From positions 229,877 to 293,876 of the forward strand of contig NZ_SLWN01000001.1 in NCBI RefSeq assembly GCF_004342025.1: a DNA stretch of 64,000 nucleotides, written 5' to 3'. The position numbers and the translations under genes were made by a program. This stretch comes from Kribbella steppae. Its GTDB lineage: Bacteria; Actinomycetota; Actinomycetes; Propionibacteriales; Kribbellaceae. Shown one piece after another: positions 17,417-27,839 of this stretch; position 1 is the first letter of the stretch, and each line of letters opens with the position of its first letter. Under the pieces are notes generated by a model. The model had not been told where the DNA came from, did not search any database, and was given only the letters and a program-made list of their open reading frames with translations.

Positions 17417-17581
17417 AGGCCCTGTCTGATGGTCCCGCGCCGTAGCGAGCAGGTGCTCGGTGCGGTAGCTCGGCGTGCTGGAGCGGAGGTCTCGATGCGG
17501 AGCATCGTGGCCTTCGCGCCAGTGCGGCGAGGTGCCGTGCCGAGTGCCGCGCAGTAGGCGGGGGACCATCAGACAGGGCCT
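17417..17581. mobile_element. MITE-like element with 20-bp perfect terminal inverted repeats
   Basis: AGGCCCTGTCTGATGGTCCC (17417-17436) is repeated exactly in inverted orientation at 17562-17581. The 165-bp interval contains no gene, and its two halves remain partly complementary further in (for example CGATGCGGAGCATCG around 17492-17506), so it can fold into one long hairpin. No clear target duplication is visible in the flanks (CACTCTA left, TTGGACG right). It lies exactly between two genes of the polysaccharide operon and its right end supplies the stop codon of the upstream gene. A non-autonomous insertion element is the best reading; a large intercistronic hairpin is the alternative. 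Confidence 0.7.
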
Positions 17582-18357
17582 TGGACGGGCCTCGGTGGAT
17601 TGCGGAGGATGGCTAGCAGGAAGCGCGGGATGCCCAGGACGTACCGGCGCCACAGCCGCTTGGGCTCCTTGTAGAGGCGGTAGCTCCACTCCAGCCCCGA
17701 CCGCTGCATCCACAGCGGTGCCCGGTCCAGCCGGCCGGTGTGGAAGTCGAACGCGGCGCCGACACCGATCAGGATCGCGGCGTCCAGCTTGTCCCGGTGC
17801 TCGGCCATCCAGCGCTCCTGCTTCGGCGCGCCGAGGCCGATCCAGATGATGTCCGCCTTGGACGCGTTCATCTCGGCCACCACGGCGGCGTCCTCCGCCT
17901 CGGTCAGCGGCCGGTACGGCGGACAGTGCACACCGTCAACCTTCAACGCGGGGTGGCGGTCCTGGAAGGTGTCGCGCAACTCCTCGGCGACTCCATCGGC
18001 ACCGCCGTAGAAGTACTGCGTCCAGCCGCGCTCTGCCGCCTCGGCCATCACCCGCTCGAGCAGGTCCGGCCCGGCGACCCGCCCCATCCGGTCGAACCCG
18101 GCCCGCTTCCCCGCCCACACCAGCGGCATTCCATCGGGCACGGTGAGACCGGAGGTGTTGAAGACCTTGGTGAGGTACTCGTCGGCTCGGGCGTGCAGCA
18201 GCGAGTTCATGTCGGAGACGCAGACCAGGTGCCGCTCGCCGCGGTCGATCCAGCGCGCGAACGTCTCGACTGTGCTGTCCAGGTCGGTCACGCTGACATG
18301 GATGCCGAGCACGTCGACGCGGTCGGCTGTGGTTGTCTCCACCTGCATGTCGGTCAT
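17569..18357 (-). CDS. WecG/TagA/CpsF-family glycosyltransferase
   Basis: This cytoplasmic or membrane-associated enzyme of the GT26 family (262 residues) transfers a sugar such as N-acetylmannosamine(uronate) or glucose onto a lipid-linked acceptor, early in repeat-unit assembly. Family landmarks are VCVSDMNSLLHARADE near residue 45, PDGMPLVWAGK, the FYGGADG block and IIWIGLGAPKQERWM near residue 170, with the closing EWSYRLYKEPKRLWRRYV. The final residues VQGPV and the TGA are read from the terminal repeat of the element at 17417-17581, so the C-terminus appears to have been altered by its insertion, outside the conserved core. Confidence 0.9.
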   Translation of the reverse strand: MTDMQVETTTADRVDVLGIHVSVTDLDSTVETFARWIDRGERHLVCVSDMNSLLHARADEYLTKVFNTSGLTVPDGMPLVWAGKRAGFDRMGRVAGPDLLERVMAEAAERGWTQYFYGGADGVAEELRDTFQDRHPALKVDGVHCPPYRPLTEAEDAAVVAEMNASKADIIWIGLGAPKQERWMAEHRDKLDAAILIGVGAAFDFHTGRLDRAPLWMQRSGLEWSYRLYKEPKRLWRRYVLGIPRFLLAILRNPPRPVQGPV

Positions 18358-18360
18358 CGG

Positions 18361-19344
18361 TCAGTCCTCTTGGGTCAGCGCGGCCAGGTCCGCGTCGACC
18401 ATGATCCGGACCAGCTCGGGCACGTGGACCTGGGCTTTCCAGCCGAGCTCGGTGGTGGCTTTGGACGCGTCCCCGATCAGTGAGTCCACTTCGGTCGGAC
18501 GCTCGTACCGCGCGTCGTGGTCGACGTACTGTTCCCAGTCCAGCCCGACGTGGTCGAAAGCCAGCGAGACGAAGTCCTTGACCGAGTACGACGTACCGGT
18601 CGCGATCACGTAGTCGGACGGGATGTCGTGCTGCAGCATCCGCCACATGCCCTCGACGTACTCGGGTGCGTAACCCCAGTCCCGGCAGGCGTCCAGGTTG
18701 CCCAGGTACAGCCGCTGGTCCAGGCCGAGCTTGATCCGGGCGACCGCGCGGGTGATCTTGCGGGTCACGAACGTCTCGCCACGGCGCGGGCTCTCGTGGT
18801 TGAACAGGATCCCGTTCACCGCGAACATGTCGTACGCCTCGCGATAGTTCCGGGCCATCCAGTAGCCGTACACCTTGGCCGCGCCGTACGGCGACCGCGG
18901 GTAGAACGGGGTGTCCTCGTTCTGCGGCGGCGGGGTCGCGCCGAACATCTCCGACGAGCTGGCCTGGTAGAACCGGCAGTCCAGCCCGATCATCCGGATC
19001 GCCTCGAGCAACCGCGTGGTCCCCATGCCGGTGGTGTCACCGGTGTACTCCGGCTCGTCGAAGCTGACCCGGACATGGCTCTGCGCGGCCAGGTGGTAGA
19101 CCTCGGACGGCTGGATCGATGCCAGCAAGGTGACGAGGCGCGAGCCGTCGGTCAGGTCGCCGTAGTGCAGGAACAGCCGCTTGTCCTCGGCCTGCGGACC
19201 TTCGTACAGATGGTCGATCCGCCGCGTGTTGAACGTCGAAGCGCGGCGGATCAGGCCGTGCACCTCGTAGCCCTTGGCCAGCAGCAACTCGGCCAGGTAC
19301 GAACCGTCCTGGCCGGTGATGCCGGTGACGAACGCCTTCTTCAT
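18361..19344 (-). CDS. gmd: GDP-mannose 4,6-dehydratase
   Basis: This cytoplasmic enzyme converts GDP-D-mannose to GDP-4-keto-6-deoxymannose, the first step to GDP-L-fucose and related deoxysugars. The 327 residues are close to the family norm (about 340). The NADP-binding loop is [11 protein letters not shown] at the N-terminus, [16 protein letters not shown] is typical of Gmd, and [15 protein letters not shown] holds the catalytic Tyr-xxx-Lys. The ATG at 19344 overlaps the stop of the GDP-fucose synthase gene (ATGA). With that gene it forms the complete two-enzyme GDP-fucose route. Confidence 0.95.
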   Translation of the reverse strand: MKKAFVTGITGQDGSYLAELLLAKGYEVHGLIRRASTFNTRRIDHLYEGPQAEDKRLFLHYGDLTDGSRLVTLLASIQPSEVYHLAAQSHVRVSFDEPEYTGDTTGMGTTRLLEAIRMIGLDCRFYQASSSEMFGATPPPQNEDTPFYPRSPYGAAKVYGYWMARNYREAYDMFAVNGILFNHESPRRGETFVTRKITRAVARIKLGLDQRLYLGNLDACRDWGYAPEYVEGMWRMLQHDIPSDYVIATGTSYSVKDFVSLAFDHVGLDWEQYVDHDARYERPTEVDSLIGDASKATTELGWKAQVHVPELVRIMVDADLAALTQED

Positions 19345-20273
19345 GCCTGCTCCTGGGACAGATACCAGGCGTAGGTGGCGGCCACACCGTCTTCGAGGTC
19401 GGTGGACGGCTTCCACCCCAGCGCGTTCAGCCGGCTCACGTCGAGCAGCTTGCGCGGCGTACCGTCCGGCTTGGACAGATCGTTGCTGATGGCACCGGTG
19501 TAGCCGACCACCCGGGCGACCAGCGCGGCCAGCTCGCGGATCGTCACGTCCTCGCCGACACCGACGTTGATCGGCTCCGGCTCGTCGTAGTGCTCCAGCA
19601 GGTGCAAGCACGCGTCGGCGAGGTCGTCCACGTGCAGGAACTCGCGTCGCGGCGTACCGCTCCCCCACAGCACGACCTCGGGTGCGCCGGACACCTTGGC
19701 GTCGTGGAAACGCCGGATCAGCGCGGGCAGCACGTGCGAGCTGGTCAGGTCGAAGTTGTCGTTCGGCCCGTACAGGTTGGTCGGCATCGCCGAGATCCAG
19801 CGCAGCCCGTACTGCCGCCGGACCGCCTGGACCTGCATGATGCCGGCGATCTTGGCGATCGCGTACGCGTCGTTGGTCGGCTCCAGCTCTCCGGTCAGCA
19901 GACTCGACTCGCGGATCGGCTGCTCGGCGTACTTCGGGTAGATGCACGACGAGCCCAGGAACAGCAGTCGCGGCGTGCGGACCTCCAGCGCGGCGTCCAT
20001 CAGGTTCACCTGGATGCGCAGGTTGTCACTGAGGAACTCGGTCGGGTGGTCCCGGTTCGCCAGGATGCCGCCGACCCGGGCCGCCGCGTCGATCACCACC
20101 GCCGGGCGGTGCTCGGTGAAGAACGCGAACGTCGCGGCCCGGTCCCGCAGGTCCAGGTCACTCGAGGTCGCGCCGATCAGCTGGGTGAAGCCGACCGCTT
20201 CCAGCCGCCGCCAGATGGCGGATCCGACCAGGCCGCGGTGGCCCGCGACGTATACCGGTGCTGCTCTGTCCAT
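19341..20273 (-). CDS. fcl: GDP-L-fucose synthase
   Basis: This NADPH-dependent epimerase/reductase turns GDP-4-keto-6-deoxymannose into GDP-L-fucose. It has 310 residues, as expected. The nucleotide-binding motif is [12 protein letters not shown], the family block [12 protein letters not shown] is intact, and the Tyr-xxx-Lys pair is in [20 protein letters not shown] follows. The ATG at 20273 overlaps the stop of the priming transferase (TGATG), and its own stop overlaps the gmd start, so translation of all three is coupled. The product feeds a fucose-containing polysaccharide. Confidence 0.95.
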   Translation of the reverse strand: MDRAAPVYVAGHRGLVGSAIWRRLEAVGFTQLIGATSSDLDLRDRAATFAFFTEHRPAVVIDAAARVGGILANRDHPTEFLSDNLRIQVNLMDAALEVRTPRLLFLGSSCIYPKYAEQPIRESSLLTGELEPTNDAYAIAKIAGIMQVQAVRRQYGLRWISAMPTNLYGPNDNFDLTSSHVLPALIRRFHDAKVSGAPEVVLWGSGTPRREFLHVDDLADACLHLLEHYDEPEPINVGVGEDVTIRELAALVARVVGYTGAISNDLSKPDGTPRKLLDVSRLNALGWKPSTDLEDGVAATYAWYLSQEQA

Positions 20274-21781
20274 CAGTACGCTCCTGCGCCGTAGATCACC
20301 GCGCGCACGGTCTTCCAGAGAATCAGGAGGTCGAGCGTCATCGACCAGTTGTCGACGTACCGCAGGTCCAGCCGGACCGACTCGTCCCAGGACAGGTCGC
20401 TGCGGCCGCTCACCTGCCACAGGCCGGTGATGCCGGGCTTGACCAGCATCCGCCGGGAGTCGTCCGCGGCGTACAGGGCGACCTCTTCCGACAGCGGCGG
20501 ACGCGGGCCGACCAGGGACATGTCGCCGCGCAGCACGTTGAACAGCTGCGGCACCTCGTCGAGCGAGAAGCGGCGGATCCACCGGCCGAGCGGTGTCATC
20601 CGCGGGTCGTCGCGCATCTTGAAGATGACGCCGTTGCCGTCGCTCAGCGCGTACAGATCACCGAGCCGCTGCTCGGCGTCGGAGTACATGCTGCGGAACT
20701 TCAGCATGGTGAACTCGACCCCCGCGCGGCCGACGCGTTGCTGCCGGAAGAGCACCGGCCCCGGGCTGGACAGCCGTACGGCGATGGCCAGGCCGACCAG
20801 CAGAGGCGACAGCAGAGTGATGAGACCGAGCGCCAGGACCCGGTCGAAGACGGCCTTCATCAGGTGCGGTCCGCCGCTCACCGAGGGACGCTCCAGGTGC
20901 AGCAGGGACAGGCCGGCGACCGGGCGGACGGAGATCCGCGGGCCGGCGACCTCGATGATGCCGGGTGACACGATCAGTTCGATGCCGCGCTGCTCCAAAG
21001 CCCAGGACAACCGGCGCAGCGACTGCCCGGCCAGCTCGGGATCGGTCGCGATCGCGACCACTTCTACCGCGTGACGATCGGCGGCAGCCAGGATGTCCGG
21101 CTCGTCCAGCTCGTCCGGCTGGATCGGCCCGGCCGAGTGACGGTCGCCGCGTGGCCGGCAGGTCGCCACCACGCGGAACCCGTCGGTCGGCCGGCTCTCG
21201 AGGTGCTCACACAAGGTTGCGGCCGGGCCGCTGCGCCCGACCACGAGAACCCGATGCATACAGCGGCCTCGGACCCGGTGCCGATGCAGGTCCTTCCGCA
21301 GGGCATAACGCAGTACCAGCGCGGATCCCACCATCACCGGAATCGCCAGCACGATGAAGCCGCGGGCGATCTCGGTCTTGGTCACGTACGACGCCATCGC
21401 GACGGCGGCCGTGAGACCGACGCCGGAGCGCAGCAGCGACCGGAACTCGTCCGGACCGGCGCCGAAGTAGCGGGGGTCGTAACCCTTCGACAGGGCGACC
21501 GCACCCACCCAGGCCAGCGGAAGCACACTGCTCACGAGCAGATAGCCGCTGCCGACGTGATAGCCGAACCGGGTCAGCAGAGCGATCGAGACACCGAGCA
21601 TCGCGGCCAGCAGGTCGCCACCGACGGCAGCCCAGCGATAGACGCCCACCCAGTGCGGCTCGGTCGACCGCGAGGGCAGCGGAACGATCGCGGGCACCTC
21701 GTGCGGCACCACCCAGAGCGGCCGGCGGCCATCGACCGCGTCAGGCGCCTCTGCTCCGCTCACTCCGACCTCTCGTCTCAC
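20273..21781 (-). CDS. Polyprenyl glycosylphosphotransferase (priming enzyme)
   Basis: This membrane enzyme transfers a sugar-1-phosphate to undecaprenyl phosphate and so starts repeat-unit assembly. It has 502 residues: an N-terminal cytoplasmic segment with VPHEVPAIVP, four or five transmembrane helices, a CoA-binding-like middle domain (VLVVGRSGPAATLCEHLES), then a fifth helix and the catalytic bacterial sugar transferase domain (FRSMYSDAEQ, FSLDEVPQLFNVLRGDMS, LVGPRPPL, PGITGLWQVSGRSDLSWDES). It begins the operon that continues into fcl and gmd. A close paralogue lies at 51.1-52.7 kb. Confidence 0.93.
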   Translation of the reverse strand: MRREVGVSGAEAPDAVDGRRPLWVVPHEVPAIVPLPSRSTEPHWVGVYRWAAVGGDLLAAMLGVSIALLTRFGYHVGSGYLLVSSVLPLAWVGAVALSKGYDPRYFGAGPDEFRSLLRSGVGLTAAVAMASYVTKTEIARGFIVLAIPVMVGSALVLRYALRKDLHRHRVRGRCMHRVLVVGRSGPAATLCEHLESRPTDGFRVVATCRPRGDRHSAGPIQPDELDEPDILAAADRHAVEVVAIATDPELAGQSLRRLSWALEQRGIELIVSPGIIEVAGPRISVRPVAGLSLLHLERPSVSGGPHLMKAVFDRVLALGLITLLSPLLVGLAIAVRLSSPGPVLFRQQRVGRAGVEFTMLKFRSMYSDAEQRLGDLYALSDGNGVIFKMRDDPRMTPLGRWIRRFSLDEVPQLFNVLRGDMSLVGPRPPLSEEVALYAADDSRRMLVKPGITGLWQVSGRSDLSWDESVRLDLRYVDNWSMTLDLLILWKTVRAVIYGAGAY

Positions 21782-22007
21782 GCTGCCAGCACACGGTCAC
21801 GGTATGTGTCCGCCGCAGTCTGCAATCTGCCCCTTGAACTGTCAAACGGGAGATCGCCACTCAAGGTAACGGCGCACACTGCATTGCCTGAACATCCCCA
21901 GAATTCACCCGCCTGTCGGCCGAGCGACATCGCAGCGTACTACGGGCGAGGTTCTGCAGCGACGGTGACTCGACAAGCCTTGGCTAGAATTTGCGTGGGG
22001 GTGGGGA

Positions 22008-22697
22008 ATGAAACGGGACAACATCGAACGCCCGCGCGCGCCCGCGCGCACGGCGCTGACACCGGCGGTCCGCCGGCCGGTCACCGCGCTGGCACTGCTC
22101 GGGCTGCTGCTGCTGGTCGTGCCGGCGCTGATCTTCGCTGGTGACACCAGCGCGAGCCGCCTGGACACCGCCGCCAAGGCGTTCGTTCTCGAGCACGCGC
22201 CGGCCGGCTCGTGGGACATCATTCGCGGCCTGGACTGGCTCGGCGAACCGATCGGCCGGGCGCTGCTTCTGATCGGCGTCACGCTGGCCTGCCTGGCCGC
22301 CGGGCGCCGCGCGCTGGCGATCACCGCCGCGGTCAGCATCGCCACGATCAGCGTCCTCGCCACCGCGCTCAAGCCGCTCGTCGGCCGGCGCATCCACGAA
22401 GGCTTCCTGTGCTACCCCAGCGGGCACAGCGCGGCGCTCACCGCGGCCGCGCTGATCGTCGGGTTGCTCGTGGCCGACGTGTTCGTCCTCCGCTCCGTCG
22501 CCAGTACGGCGGTCATCCTCGGAATCACCGTCGTCGGCGGAGCCCTGACCGCCTGGGCACAGATCAACCTGGATGCGCACTACCCCACCGACACGGTCGG
22601 CGGGTTCGGTTGCGCGCTGCTCGTGGTCCCGGTCACCGCGTGGCTGATCGACCGGTTTGCCGCGCGCCGGGCAGCGAACCGGCCGGCGTCGAGGTGA
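22008..22697 (+). CDS. PAP2-family membrane phosphatase
   Basis: This 229-residue membrane protein has the three phosphatase motifs of the PAP2 superfamily: KPLVGRRI, CYPSGHSAA near residue 140 and NLDAHYPTDTVGG near residue 190, placed among five or six helices. Such enzymes remove phosphate from undecaprenyl pyrophosphate or other lipid phosphates, and here recycling of the carrier lipid for the polysaccharide pathway is plausible. A TAGAAT -10-like box lies at 21985-21990, divergent from the priming-transferase gene. A strong terminator overlaps its stop codon. Confidence 0.9.
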   Translation: MKRDNIERPRAPARTALTPAVRRPVTALALLGLLLLVVPALIFAGDTSASRLDTAAKAFVLEHAPAGSWDIIRGLDWLGEPIGRALLLIGVTLACLAAGRRALAITAAVSIATISVLATALKPLVGRRIHEGFLCYPSGHSAALTAAALIVGLLVADVFVLRSVASTAVILGITVVGGALTAWAQINLDAHYPTDTVGGFGCALLVVPVTAWLIDRFAARRAANRPASR

Positions 22698-22707
22698 CGC
22701 CGGCCGG
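22679..22707. terminator. Strong bidirectional terminator overlapping a stop codon
   Basis: CCGGCCGGCGTC (22679-22690) pairs perfectly with GACGCCGGCCGG (22696-22707) around GAGGT. The stem contains the stop codon of the PAP2 gene and lies between convergent genes, so it may serve both; no T-run follows. Confidence 0.7.
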
Positions 22708-22734
22708 ATCGTTCCGCTGATCGGGAGCCTGGAC

Positions 22735-23628
22735 TCAGGCGACCTCGATCGCGGGTGTGTCGAACTCCGCGATGACACCGGCCGGGACATGCTCGAGGTC
22801 GCTGACCCGCAGGTAGTCGCCCATCGTCGTACCGGAGCAGTCCGAGTCGATGTTGGGTGCGGCGCGGCCGGCCAGTGCATCACCAAGGTGCACTGTGCGC
22901 AGGTCGATGCTGAACCGGGTCCGCCCCGAGGTGTTCGGCACGCTGGAGTGCAGCTGGGCACCCGAGAACAGGATGATCCCGCCGGGCTTGCAGATCGGAC
23001 GGATCTGAGGCACCAGCTCGACCTCCTCCTCCGGCACCGGCTGCACCCGGGTGTCGACACCGATCTGGGTCGCCGCGATCTGCCGGCTGGTCGCGTTCCA
23101 CTCCGCGTAGTTGTAGACCCGGGAGCTGTTCCGCACCGGGGTCTGCCAGTACTTCGGGTGGAAGGCGAGCCCGTTGTCGGCACCGATCTCGAAGATCGGC
23201 AGCCACCAGTTCAGCTGGACGTACGGCGCCGAGTACCAGGTGTCGCGATGCGGATGGAACGCGAACGCGATCCCGGTGGTCAGGTAGTCGTTCGACGTCG
23301 AGCTGCGCATCCGCGGCACGTCGAAGTAGACCTGCTCTTGGTCACACCCGAAGTCGGTCAGCATCTCCTGGATCAGCCGCTTCGACTCCGGGTGATGGAT
23401 GAACCTCGGCTTCAGCTCGGCGAGCAGCGCCGCGTAGTCCTCGACGGCCATCTCGAACTGGGCCGTCTCCGGATCCAGCGGCGCGAACGCCTGCCGGGCC
23501 ATCTCGCCCGCGAACTCGGTCAGAGCCAAGGTCGACGGGCGTGGTGAGTAGACGAACAGGTCGCCGTCGTACAACTTCTGCCTGCGTTCGTCGTCGCAGA
23601 ACTCGGCGTCGACATAGATGGAATGCAT
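22735..23628 (-). CDS. Phytanoyl-CoA-dioxygenase-like oxygenase
   Basis: This 297-residue protein shows the double-stranded beta-helix pattern of non-haem iron/2-oxoglutarate oxygenases: an iron-binding His-x-Asp in FHPHRDTW near residue 137, and the distal His in SGAQLHSSVPNTSGRTRFSI, followed by the arginine that would hold 2-oxoglutarate. A hydroxylating role on a sugar, lipid or small molecule is likely, but the substrate is unknown. It is the last gene of the minus-strand arm here, cut off from the aminotransferase gene by a 129-base gap with a hairpin. Confidence 0.7.
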   Translation of the reverse strand: MHSIYVDAEFCDDERRQKLYDGDLFVYSPRPSTLALTEFAGEMARQAFAPLDPETAQFEMAVEDYAALLAELKPRFIHHPESKRLIQEMLTDFGCDQEQVYFDVPRMRSSTSNDYLTTGIAFAFHPHRDTWYSAPYVQLNWWLPIFEIGADNGLAFHPKYWQTPVRNSSRVYNYAEWNATSRQIAATQIGVDTRVQPVPEEEVELVPQIRPICKPGGIILFSGAQLHSSVPNTSGRTRFSIDLRTVHLGDALAGRAAPNIDSDCSGTTMGDYLRVSDLEHVPAGVIAEFDTPAIEVA

Positions 23629-23646
23629 GATGAACCCCCTCGTGCG

Positions 23647-23669
23647 CGAACCGGCTCCGTGCCGGTTCG
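23647..23669 (-). promoter_or_regulatory. Nine-bp hairpin in the leader of the oxygenase gene
   Basis: CGAACCGGC (23647-23655) and GCCGGTTCG (23661-23669) form a perfect stem around TCCGT. It sits about 20 bases upstream of the oxygenase start and 90 bases downstream of the aminotransferase stop, so it is either a terminator for the upstream operon or an attenuator. Confidence 0.5.
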
Positions 23670-23757
23670 AGTGACCAAGCCCCGTACTTGCCCCAGCCGT
23701 CTGTGCCTCACGGGCTCATCGGCAGGCGCCCCCCAGAGACGTCGTCGTAGCCGTGCG

Positions 23758-25070
<1,313 letters not shown>

Positions 25071-25074
<4 letters not shown>

Positions 25075-25619
25075 GTCAGCCTCCTGGTGGCGTCGGCGAG
25101 GGTGGGGGCGGCTTTGTCCCGGGCCGACATCAGGCTGACCGGCAGCGGCCAGTCGATGTCCAGGCCGGGATCGTCGAAGGCGATCGACACGTCCTCGCTC
25201 GGGTCGTGCGCTCGGTCGATCCGGTACGAGACGTCGGCCGGATCCGTCAGCGCCTGGAAGCCGTGGGCGCAGCCGGCCGGCACGTAGACGGTGACCTGGT
25301 TGTCGCCGGTCAGCTCGAAGTACTCCACGTTGCGGTACGTCGGCGAGTCCTTGCGCAGGTCGACGACGACGTCGAGGACCTCGCCGTACGAGCAGCGCAC
25401 CAGCTTCGCCTCGCCGGCGCCCGCGCGGACATGCATGCCGCGGACGACGCCCTTGGCCGACCGGGAGACGCTGTCCTGGACGAACGCGTCCGGGTCGAGT
25501 CCGGCCGACGCGACCACCTCGCGGTCGAACGTGCGGCAGAAGAAGCCGCGCTCGTCCACGTGCGGTGTGGGCAGGAACAGCAAAGCCCCCGCGATCCTCG
25601 GTACCTGGATGACGTCCAT
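25071..25619 (-). CDS. dTDP-4-dehydrorhamnose 3,5-epimerase-like protein
   Basis: This RmlC-family cupin (182 residues) would epimerise C3 and/or C5 of a 4-keto-6-deoxy nucleotide sugar. Visible family blocks are DERGFFCRTFDRE, SRSAKGVVRGMH with the catalytic His, VLDVVVDLRKDSPTY and YVPAGCAHGFQAL. The ATG at 25619 follows GGAGGGG; an in-frame start at 25643 would lie inside the upstream gene. The partners RmlA, RmlB and RmlD are not in the window, so it probably acts on the CDP- or other sugar made by the genes at 30-34 kb. Confidence 0.87.
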
Positions 25620-25632
25620 CGGTCCCCTCCTA

Positions 25633-26889
25633 CTACTGGTCACTGCTCGCCGGCACCGACGTGTCCGAGCCGAACAGAGTCGCGGACAGTACGGCGAACT
25701 GCCGTTCGAGCGATGCGGCGAACTCGGCGTTTCTGGCGCGCATCGCGGGTTCGATCCCGGCCGCCCGCGCCTCGAGCGCCCGGAGCTGATCCATCAGCAG
25801 CGACACGTCGAGACTCCGGATCGACTGCCGGAACTCGGCCAGTTGCATCTCTCCCATCAGCACGTCGCTCTTGACGCCGTAGCTGATCGAGATGGTCGGC
25901 TTCGACAACTTCAGCGCGGCCTGCACGTTGTGGTAGCGCGAGGCAACGACCAGGTCGACCTCGGCCAGCTGTTGCATCAGCTCGCCGAGCGACTCCGCGG
26001 GCTCGCGCACGAGCCGCTTCTCGACCAGCTCCGGCCGGGTCTGCCGCAGGTCGTCGTACACGACCGACACGACGGCCTCGTCGGACGGGTCGCCGGTGAC
26101 GAGGCGGATCCGGTAGCCCTCGTCGACCAGCCGGCGGGCGAACTCGACGATCTTCCCGCGGTAGTCCGCCGAGATCTCCGCGGATCGGGCCCGGTCGGCA
26201 CTGGTGCCGTGGTACGCCATCACGCCGAGGCCGACGGTCGGACGGGACGCACGGACCGGAGGCTGCAGCACCGGATCGGGCAGCGAGAAGGCCAGATCCG
26301 GATAGACCGGATCCTGGCTGGTGTCCAGGCCCATCTGCCGCATCGCGTCGCGCGAATAGGTGTCCCGGTACGAGCGGTACGTCGTCAGCCGCGCGGCACT
26401 GGTGAACAGCCACCGGTTCGCCCGCTCGTGGGCCACGTTCGCGCCCACGCTGACGAAGGCGACCTTGGCCCCCGCCAGCCGGGCCGACACGCACATCAGG
26501 AACAGCGCGTACGGCCAGCCCCACGGGTTCAGCTCGAGCGTCGTCTCCAGCACGCCCATGCCGGGCACGATCACGATGTCGAACCGGCGGAACAGCCTGG
26601 GCATCCGGAACAGGTCCGCCACTTTGCCGAACACCTTGCGCATGTTGGTCGTCAGCCGCGTCCGTCCCGGGCCATGGGCCTGGTACCAGGTGATCGCCGT
26701 CGACGGGATGCCGTACTGCCGTTCGAGCTCCTCAGGGCCGGAGCACACACAGCTGATCTCGGCCTCCGGGTGCTTGGCCCGGAGGAATCGCAACATCGCG
26801 TCGAGCGACCCGTGGTTTCCGAGGTTGCCCGATCCCAGCAGGCCGAAGATCGCGATCCGCGGCGGCCTGCTTGTGCCCGCAGTGCTCAT
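25633..26889 (-). CDS. Polysaccharide pyruvyl transferase family protein
   Basis: This 418-residue protein of the CsaB/WcaK/EpsO type adds pyruvate ketals from phosphoenolpyruvate to sugars of the repeat unit, giving the polymer negative charge. It starts with the family's GLLGSGNLGNHGSLDAMLRF block and ends with IVASRYHNVQAALKLSKPTI and SISYGVKSDVLMG, the conserved His-rich and nucleotide-facing segments. The ATG at 26889 is two bases from the glycosyltransferase stop codon. Confidence 0.87.
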   Translation of the reverse strand: MSTAGTSRPPRIAIFGLLGSGNLGNHGSLDAMLRFLRAKHPEAEISCVCSGPEELERQYGIPSTAITWYQAHGPGRTRLTTNMRKVFGKVADLFRMPRLFRRFDIVIVPGMGVLETTLELNPWGWPYALFLMCVSARLAGAKVAFVSVGANVAHERANRWLFTSAARLTTYRSYRDTYSRDAMRQMGLDTSQDPVYPDLAFSLPDPVLQPPVRASRPTVGLGVMAYHGTSADRARSAEISADYRGKIVEFARRLVDEGYRIRLVTGDPSDEAVVSVVYDDLRQTRPELVEKRLVREPAESLGELMQQLAEVDLVVASRYHNVQAALKLSKPTISISYGVKSDVLMGEMQLAEFRQSIRSLDVSLLMDQLRALEARAAGIEPAMRARNAEFAASLERQFAVLSATLFGSDTSVPASSDQ

Positions 26890-26891
26890 TC

Positions 26892-27839
26892 CTAGGAAAC
26901 CCTCCGCTGACCGGCGACCGCGGAACTGTCCGGGATCGCGGTCGGTGCGCTGGGCGGTGCGCTGTCCTCGATCCGGTGCGACGACCTGCCGGGTACGGCA
27001 CGGTCGGCCATCCAGCGGGCCAGGTGGGCGTAACACCGGCGCCGGTCCGCCGACGACAGCGGCGCCCGGCGGATCCCGCCGACGAAGCCGCCGACGTACT
27101 CGGCCAGCAGCCGGACGGTCGGGTGGCGCAGCCGGCTCGCCCGGCGCGGCTCCATGTTCGCCGACCGGGAGCGGATGGTCGGCTTGGCCCGCTCCGCCCG
27201 GTCCGGGTGGTCCCGGCGGAAGAACAGCAGCTCGGGCACCTGATGGAAGCGTCCGTACAGCGCCAGCTCCGCCGTGATCGTCCGGTCGGAGTGGTGGTAG
27301 CTCCCGTTCAGCGGCGTACGGCGCAGGATGTCCGAACGCATCACGCCGTAGAAGTCGTCACCGCCGACGGTGAACAGCAGACTCCGGAACCGCTCAGGCG
27401 CCCGCGGATTGTCGGTGTCGAGCCGGTAGTCGACCTTCAGGACGATCTCGCCGTTCGCGTCGATGATCGCCTGGTGGGCGTGCGCCAGGACCAGCGACGA
27501 GTCGGCGTCGAGCGCCTCGATACAGCGCAGCAACAGGTCCCGGCCGTACAGATCGTCGTACGACGCCCACTTGAACAGCTCGCCGCGCGAATGCTCGAAG
27601 GTCCAGTTGTGGTTCGGTGTCGCGCCGATGTTGACCGGCTGCCGGAAGTAGCTGATCCGCGGGTCCCGGGCCAGGTACTCGCGGCAGATCTCTTGCGTGC
27701 TGTCGGTCGAGGCGTTGTCCGAGATGATCAGCTCGAAATCGCCGTAGCTCTGTCCCAGTAGGGCGTCCAGGGACTCAGCCAGATACTTCTCTCCGTTGTA
27801 GACCGGAAGACCGATACTCAGCCTTGGTACCACGTTCAT
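26892..27839 (-). CDS. Family 2 glycosyltransferase
   Basis: This inverting GT-A enzyme of 315 residues would add one sugar of the repeat unit. The N-terminus LSIGLPVYNGEKYLAESLDA is the typical GT2 nucleotide-binding opening, followed by FELIISDNASTDSTQEIC, and the metal-binding DxD position is in ASYDDLYGRD. Its start overlaps the stop of the flippase gene by four bases. Donor and acceptor are unknown. Confidence 0.9.
   Translation of the reverse strand: MNVVPRLSIGLPVYNGEKYLAESLDALLGQSYGDFELIISDNASTDSTQEICREYLARDPRISYFRQPVNIGATPNHNWTFEHSRGELFKWASYDDLYGRDLLLRCIEALDADSSLVLAHAHQAIIDANGEIVLKVDYRLDTDNPRAPERFRSLLFTVGGDDFYGVMRSDILRRTPLNGSYHHSDRTITAELALYGRFHQVPELLFFRRDHPDRAERAKPTIRSRSANMEPRRASRLRHPTVRLLAEYVGGFVGGIRRAPLSSADRRRCYAHLARWMADRAVPGRSSHRIEDSAPPSAPTAIPDSSAVAGQRRVS

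Noticed and set aside
17417..17581. A plain intrinsic terminator between two operon genes.
   Set aside because: The 20-bp ends are 125 bases apart with long-range complementarity and coincide with gene edges, which suits a MITE better; a termination effect is still possible.
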